NCBI GenBank assembly: GCA_044450785.1
Contig: JBIOJM010000321.1
Span: forward strand, 1-11,870
Reading direction: 5' to 3'
Source of the DNA: JBIOJM01 sp044450785
Lineage (GTDB): Bacteria > Planctomycetota > Planctomycetia > Isosphaerales > Isosphaeraceae
DNA: 11,870 bases
The notes under the pieces were generated by a model that made no database searches, was not told the origin of the DNA, and saw nothing but the letters and a program-made list of their open reading frames with translations. The translations under genes were made by a program, and so were the position numbers. Shown here in pieces: positions 4,830 to 11,870 of this stretch; within the stretch, counting starts at the first letter, position 1, and each line of letters starts with the position of its first letter.

Positions 4830-7800
4830 ATGAGACGCCCTCCCGTCAATCTGGAGAGCCTGGGATTTTTTCGCTCCCCATCCGGCCGCCGCGCAGCCGA
4901 ACGCCGCAGGTCCTTCGAGGCCCGATGCCGCCTCGAAGTGCTCGAGGAGCGGACTCTGCTGTCGACCGACGTCTGGACCGGTGTCAACAGCTCGAGCTGG
5001 AGCGACGGAGGCAACTGGTCGCTGGGCACGCCCCCGGCCACGTCGGACGTCGCCGAATTCACCAAGAGCGGGAGTGGCACCTCGTTGCTGGCGGCCACCG
5101 TCGACGGGTCCACCACGATCGCGGGGCTCTTGATCGATGGTACCTGGAACGGAACGCTCACCCTGGAGGCGCCGCTCACCCTGACCGGCACCAGCCAGTT
5201 CTCGAACGGTACGATCGACTTCTCCGAGGACACGAGCGGAAGCGTCCCCGTCCTGGGATCGCTTTCCAACAGCGGCACGCTGACCATCTCGGGCTCGAAC
5301 CTCTTGCAGTGGAACGCGGCTGATACCATCTCCAACAGCGGCACTCTGGATTTGTCCGCATCCAGCACGTTCGTGCTCTCGAATGGAGCGACGCTCGACA
5401 ACAGTGGAATGATCGCCGACCAGATCGGTGGGAGCGATTTCCGGCTCGACGCCGGAATATTGAACAACGAGCCGGGCGGCACGTTCGACTTCCAGGCCGA
5501 CTCGACCTTCATCTTCTCGTCGGCCGGCACGTTCAACAACTTCGGCAGGCTCCGGAAGTCGGCGGGCACCGGCGACTCGGCGATCAACGTCGACTTCGAG
5601 AACCAGAACGGCACCATCGAGGTCGACGAAGGGACGATCAGCCTCCCGACCGCCGGCGGCACCAGCTCGGGGGGCAATTTCATCGTCGCATCGGGCGCCG
5701 TTCTCGACCTGACCGGCGGCCAGACCGTAGCCTACGCCGGGTCGTACCACGGCTCGGGCGCGGGGACGGTTTTGCTCGAATCCGGCACGCTGGCCGTCGG
5801 CGCCGGAGGAGCCACCTTCAACTTCGCGGCGGGTCTGTTCCAGTGGAGCGGCGGGACGATCGACACCTCGCTCGGCAACCTCACCAATGACGGGACGATG
5901 ACGCTCTCGGGCGCCGGCGGCGGCTCCGAGCACCTTCGAGGCACTGGAATCCTGACCAACCTGGGCATGATCGACCAGACCGGCGCGGCCACGTTCGATC
6001 TCGACAGCCCGGCGGCCCTGGAAAACGTGTCGATCGGCACTTACGACCTCGCCGCCGACTCGGGGATCAGCGAAGACCAGCTCGGCGGTACGTTCGTGAA
6101 CGCCGGCACGCTCGCGAAGACGTCCGGCACCGGCACCTCCGCCATCGACGGCGGCATCAACTTCAACGACACCGGGACCGTGGAAGCCAAGACAGGCACC
6201 CTCAGCATCGCGAATGCGGGGCAGGTCATCTCCGGAGGCACGCTCTCGGGCGGGACCTGGGTCGTCGACGCCGGCAGTGCCCTTGCCCTCGCGGGACACG
6301 TGACGAACCTGGGCGCCACCGTCGACTTGAATGGGCCTGGCGCCAGCTTCCCGGCCCTGAGCTCGTTGACAAAGATCGCCGCCCCCGGCGAGCTGAACAT
6401 CACAAGCGGCGGATCGTTCGCCACGACGGGGAACCTCGACAACGCCGGCACCCTTGAACTCGGACCAGGAACCGTCAACGTCACCGGCAACTACACCCAG
6501 GAGCCCGGCGGGGCCCTCGACGTTGGCATCCGCGGAACCGGGCCGGGCACCCAGTTCGGCCAGCTCACCGTCCATTCGCAGGCGACCCTGGCCGGCACCC
6601 TCGACCTGAGCTCAGGCGGCGGCTTCACGCCAACGTTGAGCCAGACCTTCGCGATCATCCCCGCCGGCACGGTCAGCGGCACCTTCGCCAACGTGACCGG
6701 GGCCGCGCTGAGCGGGCCCGTATCGTTCCAGGCCAGTTACGGGACGAACTCCGTCTCGCTTGTGACGGTCAAGAGCAGCACGCCGACCGTCACCTCGTCG
6801 TCCAACCCCTCGGCCGCCGGCGAGTCCATCACATTCACGGCCACGGTTCAGGCGGTCTCGCCCGAGACCGGCACTCCCACCGGTTCCGTCACCTTCATGG
6901 ACGGCTCGACCACCCTGGGCTCCGCCACACTGAGCGGCGGCAGCGCGACCTATTCAACAAGCTCGCTCTCGCTCGGCCGCCACGTGATCACGGTCGATTA
7001 CGGCGGCGACTCCAACTTCGTCGCCGGCATCTCGACGACCCTCGATCAACAGGTCTTGAACGGGACCAACACGGCTGTCACTGGATCGACGACCAACAAC
7101 ACCGCGTCCTTCGGCCAGCAGGTCACCTTCACCGCCACCGTGCAATCCGTGGTGTCAGGGGGCGGCACGCCGACCGGCAGCGTGACCTTCAATGACGGCT
7201 CGACCACCCTGGGCACCGGTACGCTCAGCGGCGGCAGCGCCCAGTTCTCCACGTCGAGCCTGGCCCTCGGCAACCGGGTGATCACAGTCGCCTATGGCGG
7301 CGACACCAACTTCGCCACCAGCACCTCCAAGACATTGACCCAGACCGTCATCGAGGACGGCACGACCGCGGCCGTGACGTCGTCAACCAGTAAAAACACA
7401 TCGGCCTTCGGCCAGCAGGTGATCTTCACCGCCACGGTGCAGGCCGCGGCACCGGGGAGCGGCACGCCCACCGGCAGCGTGACATTCAAGGACGGCTCGA
7501 CTACCCTGGGCTCCGCCAAGCTGAGCGGCGGCAGCACGACCTTCCCGATTTCGACGCTGCCCGTCGGCTCCGACTCGATCACGGCGGTCTATGACGGCGA
7601 CACCGACTTCTCCACCAGCCCCTCGCCCGCGGTGACCCAGACCGTCACCCAGGACGGCACGAACACGGCCGTCACCTCGTCGACCTACCCCAACCCGTCG
7701 GTCTTCGGCCAGACCGTGACCTTTCACGTCACGGTGACGCCCGCGGACCCGGGGAGCGGCACGCTCCCCACGGGCAGCGTTGCCATCATGGCCGGCTCGA

Positions 7801-8849
7801 CCACGCTGGGCTTTGCCACCCTCAGCGGGGGCAGCGCGACCTTTCCGACCTCCGCGCTGCCGCTGGGGACCGACTCGATCACCGCGGTCTACGGCGGCGA
7901 CCCCAACTTCGCCACCAGCCCCTCACAGCCCGTGAACCAAAGTGTCAACCAGGATGGCACGAAATCCGCCGTCACCTCGTCGGGCACTCCCTCGGCCTAC
8001 GGCGCGCCGGTCACTTTCAAGGCCACGGTGAGCGCCTCGTCGCCGGGGAGCGGCACGCCCACCGGCAGCGTCACCTTCATGGATGGCTCGACCTCCCTGG
8101 GCTCCGCCGTGCTCGCCGGCGGCAGCGCGATCTTGACGAGCTCAACGCTCGTGGGCGGCCCCCACTCGATCACGGTCGTGTACAGCGGAGATCCCAACTT
8201 CACAATCAGCACTTCGCCGGTCTTCGGCGAAACCATCGGACAGGTCGGTAGCAAGACGTCCGTCGTCTCGTCCATCAATCGCTCGGTCTACGGACAGTTG
8301 GTGACCTTGACGGCGAGGGTTACACCGGGTTCGGGGCTCGGCACGCCCACCGGCAGTGTCACGTTCATGGATGGATCGTCCACCCTGGGCACGGCCATGC
8401 TCAGCGGCGGGAGCGCGGTGCTCACGACCAATCTTCTCACGCTCGCCAGCCACGCGATCAGTGCGGTCTACGCGGGCAACTCGAGCTTCACCACTTCCAC
8501 GTCGCCGGGCTTCACCCAGACCGTCATTCAAGCCGGCACGTTCACGGTCCTGACCCCCTCGTCCAACCCTGGCTTCACCGGACAGCCGGTGACGATCACC
8601 GTCGCTGTCATCTCTGCTTCCCCGGGGATCGCGGCGCCCGCGGGCAGCGTGATTTTCAAGGAGGGAAAGAAGACGCTGGGACGGGCCACCCTGATCAACG
8701 GGTCGGCCAAGCTCACGATCAAGAAGCTGGCCCTGGGAGCAAACAAGATCCAGGTCGTCTACAGCGGCAACGCCGACTTCAAGGGCAACAGCTCGCCAAT
8801 CCTGAAAGAGGTCATCAAGAAGAAGCCGCCCACGAAGAAAAAGAAATAG
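4830..8849 (+). CDS. Giant LEPR-XLL surface protein with beta-solenoid region and seven Ig-like repeats
   Basis: This 1339-residue protein starts with an Arg-rich N-terminus and a LEVLEERTLLS motif (35-45), the LEPR-XLL-type signature of planctomycete surface proteins. Residues about 46-63 (DVWTGVNSSSWSDGGNW) open a region to about 640 rich in NSGTL, LDNSG and GTF turns, like beta-solenoid passenger domains. Residues 649-1329 are seven Ig-like repeats of 95-100 residues (Big_3_5-like), each with GTPTGSVTF.DGSTTLG and a VxYxGDxNF end. The last repeat is Lys-rich and leads to a tail KKKPPTKKKK. There is no PEP-CTERM, dockerin or LPXTG signal, and no catalytic motif. A role as an exported adhesin or matrix protein is inference from the architecture. 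GGAG lies 11 bases before the start, and the gene converges on the oxidoreductase with a 26-bp gap that shows no clear terminator. Confidence 0.9.
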   Translation: MRRPPVNLESLGFFRSPSGRRAAERRRSFEARCRLEVLEERTLLSTDVWTGVNSSSWSDGGNWSLGTPPATSDVAEFTKSGSGTSLLAATVDGSTTIAGLLIDGTWNGTLTLEAPLTLTGTSQFSNGTIDFSEDTSGSVPVLGSLSNSGTLTISGSNLLQWNAADTISNSGTLDLSASSTFVLSNGATLDNSGMIADQIGGSDFRLDAGILNNEPGGTFDFQADSTFIFSSAGTFNNFGRLRKSAGTGDSAINVDFENQNGTIEVDEGTISLPTAGGTSSGGNFIVASGAVLDLTGGQTVAYAGSYHGSGAGTVLLESGTLAVGAGGATFNFAAGLFQWSGGTIDTSLGNLTNDGTMTLSGAGGGSEHLRGTGILTNLGMIDQTGAATFDLDSPAALENVSIGTYDLAADSGISEDQLGGTFVNAGTLAKTSGTGTSAIDGGINFNDTGTVEAKTGTLSIANAGQVISGGTLSGGTWVVDAGSALALAGHVTNLGATVDLNGPGASFPALSSLTKIAAPGELNITSGGSFATTGNLDNAGTLELGPGTVNVTGNYTQEPGGALDVGIRGTGPGTQFGQLTVHSQATLAGTLDLSSGGGFTPTLSQTFAIIPAGTVSGTFANVTGAALSGPVSFQASYGTNSVSLVTVKSSTPTVTSSSNPSAAGESITFTATVQAVSPETGTPTGSVTFMDGSTTLGSATLSGGSATYSTSSLSLGRHVITVDYGGDSNFVAGISTTLDQQVLNGTNTAVTGSTTNNTASFGQQVTFTATVQSVVSGGGTPTGSVTFNDGSTTLGTGTLSGGSAQFSTSSLALGNRVITVAYGGDTNFATSTSKTLTQTVIEDGTTAAVTSSTSKNTSAFGQQVIFTATVQAAAPGSGTPTGSVTFKDGSTTLGSAKLSGGSTTFPISTLPVGSDSITAVYDGDTDFSTSPSPAVTQTVTQDGTNTAVTSSTYPNPSVFGQTVTFHVTVTPADPGSGTLPTGSVAIMAGSTTLGFATLSGGSATFPTSALPLGTDSITAVYGGDPNFATSPSQPVNQSVNQDGTKSAVTSSGTPSAYGAPVTFKATVSASSPGSGTPTGSVTFMDGSTSLGSAVLAGGSAILTSSTLVGGPHSITVVYSGDPNFTISTSPVFGETIGQVGSKTSVVSSINRSVYGQLVTLTARVTPGSGLGTPTGSVTFMDGSSTLGTAMLSGGSAVLTTNLLTLASHAISAVYAGNSSFTTSTSPGFTQTVIQAGTFTVLTPSSNPGFTGQPVTITVAVISASPGIAAPAGSVIFKEGKKTLGRATLINGSAKLTIKKLALGANKIQVVYSGNADFKGNSSPILKEVIKKKPPTKKKK
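6774..8816 (+). repeat. Seven in-frame Ig-domain repeats, about 291 bp each
   Basis: Unit boundaries by protein periodicity: 6774-7058, 7059-7352, 7353-7649, 7650-7949, 7950-8240, 8241-8528 and 8529-8816. All are multiples of three (285-300 bp). The GTPTGSVTF part is strongly conserved at DNA level between units 2, 3, 5 and 6. Unit 7 is the most divergent. Confidence 0.9.
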
Positions 8850-8875
8850 CAGGAATTCAGGCAGTTCCAGGTCCA

Positions 8876-10033
8876 TCATGTTTCCCTGCCAACCTCATCG
8901 ATCGAGACCACTCGTCGTTCGTCCACGGCCATGCGGGCGAGGAGGCCGATTCGCGTGGCCGCGCGGGCATCGGCCAGCGTGATGGGGGGAGGGATCGGAG
9001 CCGCCGCCCTGACACTGGCGAGGAACGCCTCGAGAGCCATCCGAGAGTCGTGTTGCGGGCCGGGTTGGATTGACCGGCGAGGTCGGGAACGGTCGCGGTA
9101 GGAAAGCGATCCGCTCGTGAAGTCGAATGCCCCCTCCTCGCCCAGGACTCGCAGCGACGATCCGGTGGAACCGTCGCCGGCCGGCGCGATCCAGCTCTGG
9201 ACGAATGAGGCGCGGAACCCGTCCGCCCATTCCAGCTCGACCGAATAGTGGTCCGTCACGTCGCGCAGTACGTCCGTTTCGACAAAGAGACCGCGGCGGC
9301 CCCAGCCACTGGCGCGCACCGGCAACTCGCCGGTGATCCATTGAAAAACGTCCCAGATGTGGACCGCCTGCTCGACCATCCAATCGCCCGAACGATCGCG
9401 GCGGCCCAACCAGCCGCCCTGGCCGGTGATCGGACCGTTGCTGCTGGTCCACGTGGCGCGGGCCTCGATCAAAGGACCCAGCTCACCCCGGCGCACCAGC
9501 TCGACTCCCTCACGAAACTTCGGGTTTGACCTGCGCTGGAAGCCGACGTGCACCCTCACCTCGGGAGCACTGGCTGATTCCGCGATCAACCGATCGCAGC
9601 CGGCGAGTGTCAAGGCCATCGGCTTCTCGGCATACAGGTGTTTGCCGGCCTTGATCGCGGAGCAATACACGGCTTCGTGAGCGTCGCAAGGCAGTGCGAC
9701 CACGACCGCGTCGAGATCCGGACGTTCGAACACCCTTGCCGGATCGTCATAGGATTCGGGTCGCGCGCCGCGCGCCTTCTCGACGATCCCCTGCCCACGC
9801 TGCCGGTGCTTGGGCTCGGCGTCGCAGACGGCCAGGATCGGGGTGCCAGGCAGCTCGAGCAAGGTCCGCAAGAGCGCGGTCCCGCGATTGCCGATGCCGA
9901 TCACGCCCAGCCGTACCGGCCTTGCCTCGGCCTCGACCAGCGCGGCCTCGGCCAGGTTCCCCTGCGAAAGCGCCAGACTCGCCGCGGCCGAGCAGCCAAG
10001 AAAGCGGCGACGATTCAACGTGATCGGAGGCAT
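8876..10033 (-). CDS. Tat-exported Gfo/Idh/MocA family NAD(P)-dependent oxidoreductase
   Basis: A 385-residue protein of the Gfo/Idh/MocA fold, which oxidises or reduces sugars and related polyols. The N-terminus NRRRFLGCSAAASLAL carries a twin-arginine export signal, so the enzyme is probably folded with its cofactor before export. The Rossmann motif GVIGIGNRG is at 43-51, followed by an acidic residue after strand 2 (CDAE, 70-73). EKP at 136-138 supplies the typical catalytic lysine, and the SGDWMVEQAVHIWDVFQW segment holds the conserved histidine. The substrate cannot be told. I chose the start at 10033 because GGGAG lies nine bases upstream and the Tat motif then sits at residues 8-10; an in-frame ATG at 10069 would add 12 residues. 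Planctomycetes have many such paralogues. Confidence 0.9.
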   Translation of the reverse strand: MPPITLNRRRFLGCSAAASLALSQGNLAEAALVEAEARPVRLGVIGIGNRGTALLRTLLELPGTPILAVCDAEPKHRQRGQGIVEKARGARPESYDDPARVFERPDLDAVVVALPCDAHEAVYCSAIKAGKHLYAEKPMALTLAGCDRLIAESASAPEVRVHVGFQRRSNPKFREGVELVRRGELGPLIEARATWTSSNGPITGQGGWLGRRDRSGDWMVEQAVHIWDVFQWITGELPVRASGWGRRGLFVETDVLRDVTDHYSVELEWADGFRASFVQSWIAPAGDGSTGSSLRVLGEEGAFDFTSGSLSYRDRSRPRRSIQPGPQHDSRMALEAFLASVRAAAPIPPPITLADARAATRIGLLARMAVDERRVVSIDEVGRET

Positions 10034-10101
10034 CGCTGGCGACTCCCAACGCGAATTCGAGCTTCCCATTTCCAGATCCGAGGCTCCCGTAATTCCAGTG
10101 C

Positions 10102-10122
10102 TCCGTCCTCCGCCCTGCGGTC
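10102..10122. repeat. Short heptad run TCCGTCC/TCCGCCC
   Basis: Two good 7-bp units and a degenerate third. The minus-strand unit GGGCGGA is the same as the plus-strand array at the end of pyrG (11853-11870). It lies in the presumed leader of the oxidoreductase gene. Confidence 0.45.
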
Positions 10123-10123
10123 A

Positions 10124-10152
10124 ATTGTATCCGGTTCCCGGGCGAAGTTCGA
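10124..10152 (-). promoter_or_regulatory. Weak candidate promoter for the oxidoreductase gene
   Basis: On the minus strand TACAAT (10129-10124) resembles a -10 box. The -35 position 17 bp upstream (TCGAAC) matches only 3/6. It would give a leader of about 85 nt. Confidence 0.25.
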
Positions 10153-10161
10153 GTGGCACGG

Positions 10162-10189
10162 TCGTCAATCAGCCCCGGGATGGTATACT
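10162..10189 (+). promoter_or_regulatory. Candidate extended -10 promoter for pyrG
   Basis: TCGTCA (10162-10167), a 16-bp spacer and TATACT (10184-10189) match -35 and -10 at 4/6 and 5/6, with TGG directly before the -10 as in extended -10 promoters. Start near 10196 leaves a leader of about 45 nt. No C-rich start suited to the Gram-positive pyrG reiterative-transcription control is seen. Confidence 0.5.
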
Positions 10190-10240
10190 ACACGTTTTGG
10201 TATCTGCCGTACAGATGAACAGAATATGGACAAACACACC

Positions 10241-11870
10241 ATGGCCAAGCACATTTTCGTCACGGGCGGGGTGGTCAGCTCACTGGGCAAGGGATTGACC
10301 TGTGCCTCAATCGGCATGCTGCTGGAGCAGAGGGGCCTGCGGGTCCGCCTTCAGAAGTTCGACCCTTACATCAACGTCGACCCCGGGACGATGAGTCCCT
10401 ACCAGCATGGCGAGGTCTACGTGCTGGACGACGGCTCGGAAACCGACCTGGACCTGGGTCATTACGAGCGGTTCACCCACGCGCCGCTCTCCCGAGACTG
10501 CAACTACACCACGGGAAAGATCTATCTTTCCGTCATCCAGAAGGAACGCGCGGGCCAGTTCTACGAGGGCAAGACGGTCCAGGTCATCCCGCACGTGACC
10601 GACGAGATCAAGGCCGCCGTCCACTGCCTGGCCGGCGAAGAGGTCGACGTCGTGATCACCGAGATCGGCGGCACCGTCGGCGACATCGAGGGATTGCCCT
10701 TCCTGGAAGCGATTCGCCAGTTCGCGCTCGACGTCGGACGGGAGAATTGCCTTTATATCCATCTCACGCTCGTCCCTTACCTCAAGGCCGCATGCGAGCT
10801 CAAGACCAAACCGACCCAGCATTCCGTCGGGGTCCTGCGCCAGATCGGCATCCAGCCGGACGTCTTGATCTGCCGGACCGAACACCCGATCTCCTCCGAC
10901 GAGACGGAAAAGATCGCCCTGTTCTGCAACGTCGAGCGCAGGGCCGTCATCGAAGAGCGCGACAAGCAGTTCAGCATTTACGAAGTGCCCCTGTCCCTGG
11001 TCGATCACGGGCTGGACGAGCTCCTGATCAAGCGGCTGCATTTGAAGGCGAGCCCACTGGACCTCTCCGACTGGCGCGAGATGGTCGAGCGGATCATGCG
11101 TCCCAAGCACGAGGTGCGGATCGCGGTGGTCGGGAAGTACGTGAAACACCGCGACGCCTACAAGTCGGTCTACGAAGCGCTCGACCACGGCGGGATTGCG
11201 AACCGGACACGCGTCCTGATCGAGCGCGTGGAGGCCGAGGAAGTCGACGACCGCGGGGCCGACGCGTTCCTGGCCGGCGTGGACGGGATCCTCGTCCCGG
11301 GCGGCTTCGGCATGCGCGGGATCGAAGGCAAGATCGAGGCGATCCGCTACGCGAGGACCCGCAACATCCCCTTCTTCGGGATCTGCCTGGGCCTGCAATG
11401 CGCCGTCGTCGAATTCGCCCGGAGCGTGCTCGGACTGACCGATGCCAACAGCACCGAGTTCGACCAGACCACCGAGAACCCCGTCATTTCACTCATGGAG
11501 GAGCAACAACGCATCCACGAACGGGGCGCCACCATGCGCCTGGGTGCCTGGCCTTGCGTTCTGGCCCACGGCAGCCTGGCCCACCAGGCATACCGGGCCG
11601 ATCTCGTTCATGAACGGCATCGACACCGCTACGAGATCGATAACCGTTACCGTAGGGCCTTCCAGGAGGAGGGCCTGGTCGCCACCGGCACCAGCCCCGA
11701 CGGCACGATCATCGAGATCATGGAGCAACGCGAACATCCCTGGTTCCTGGCCGTCCAGTTCCATCCCGAGTTCAAGTCCAAGCCCACGAAGGCCCACCCC
11801 CTGTTCCGCGACTTCATCGCCGCCGCGCTCCAGCGACGAGAGACCACAAGAAGGGCGGAGGGCGGAGGGC
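10241..11870 (+). CDS. pyrG: CTP synthase (glutamine-hydrolysing), 3' end beyond the window
   Basis: Makes CTP from UTP, ATP and glutamine, the last step of pyrimidine nucleotide synthesis, in the cytoplasm. The frame is open for 543 codons without a stop, about the usual full length (545 in E. coli). The N-terminal synthetase domain shows TGGVVSSLGKG (P-loop lysine K17), DPYINVDPGTMSP, HGEVYVLDDG, ETDLDLGHYERF, EIGGTVGDIE and KTKPTQHSV. The C-terminal class I glutamine amidotransferase domain shows VPGGFGMRG, nucleophile Cys382 in GICLGLQ, and H508/E510 in FHPEF. The start MAKHIFVTGG at 10241 matches the family; an in-frame ATG at 10226 would add five residues. No clear ribosome site precedes either. 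The last codons run into a GGGCGGA heptad array, giving an odd RRAEGGG tail. Confidence 0.95.
   Translation, partial: MAKHIFVTGGVVSSLGKGLTCASIGMLLEQRGLRVRLQKFDPYINVDPGTMSPYQHGEVYVLDDGSETDLDLGHYERFTHAPLSRDCNYTTGKIYLSVIQKERAGQFYEGKTVQVIPHVTDEIKAAVHCLAGEEVDVVITEIGGTVGDIEGLPFLEAIRQFALDVGRENCLYIHLTLVPYLKAACELKTKPTQHSVGVLRQIGIQPDVLICRTEHPISSDETEKIALFCNVERRAVIEERDKQFSIYEVPLSLVDHGLDELLIKRLHLKASPLDLSDWREMVERIMRPKHEVRIAVVGKYVKHRDAYKSVYEALDHGGIANRTRVLIERVEAEEVDDRGADAFLAGVDGILVPGGFGMRGIEGKIEAIRYARTRNIPFFGICLGLQCAVVEFARSVLGLTDANSTEFDQTTENPVISLMEEQQRIHERGATMRLGAWPCVLAHGSLAHQAYRADLVHERHRHRYEIDNRYRRAFQEEGLVATGTSPDGTIIEIMEQREHPWFLAVQFHPEFKSKPTKAHPLFRDFIAAALQRRETTRRAEGGG
11853..11870 (+). repeat. Heptad array GGGCGGA running off the window
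   Basis: Two full 7-bp units and the first four bases of a third, still in the open pyrG frame. The array probably continues beyond the edge. Confidence 0.6.

Noticed and set aside
4731..6575. 614-codon open frame on the minus strand
   Set aside because: It lies opposite the clear LEPR-XLL gene. Its translation is Gly/Arg/Ala/Glu-rich with no domain, and its end is made of the heptad array. It is a high-GC antisense shadow.
10307..11613. Long open frames on the minus strand (10307-11398) and in another plus frame (10747-11613)
   Set aside because: Both overlap pyrG, whose catalytic and substrate motifs are intact over the full length. They are shadows.

Overview
The window looks like chromosomal DNA of a planctomycete, probably from the Isosphaeraceae group. 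Three things point there: a giant surface protein with an N-terminal LEPR-XLL-type motif (LEVLEERTLLS), a secreted beta-propeller/HEAT protein of the 'PVC-type membrane-bound dehydrogenase' kind, and a Tat-exported Gfo/Idh/MocA oxidoreductase. Base composition is high in GC, with strong G/C preference at third codon positions. The genus is inference.

Layout. 1-301 is intergenic and holds two copies of a GC-rich dispersed repeat. 302-3571 (minus) is the 1089-aa propeller/HEAT protein. 3572-3894 is an unusual leader region: arrays of 7-bp repeats, a duplicated translation-start cassette, a candidate minus-strand promoter and two inverted repeats. 3895-4272 (plus) is a 125-aa protein of unknown function, possibly coupled to a 54-aa ORF at 4269-4433. 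4434-4829 has no convincing protein gene; it holds the end of a third dispersed-repeat copy, a possible short transcript ending at a clear intrinsic terminator (4682-4706), and a nine-unit heptad array. 4830-8849 (plus) is the 1339-aa LEPR-XLL surface protein with a beta-solenoid-like half and seven Ig-like repeats. 8876-10033 (minus) is the oxidoreductase, tail to tail with it. 10034-10240 is a divergent promoter region. 10241 to the window end (plus) is CTP synthase (pyrG), nearly complete but with no stop inside the window.

Apart from pyrG (pyrimidine nucleotide synthesis), the recognisable genes encode exported or surface proteins. I see no operon uniting them and no defence, CRISPR or mobile-element gene. 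The most unusual content is non-coding. Several families of perfect 7-bp tandem repeats sit at gene edges, and at the 5' end of the propeller/HEAT gene they supply the ribosome binding site, start codon and signal-peptide core, preceded by a duplicated copy that forms a possible overlapping leader ORF. No complete new multi-gene system is evident; this heptad-built leader is the best candidate for something undescribed.
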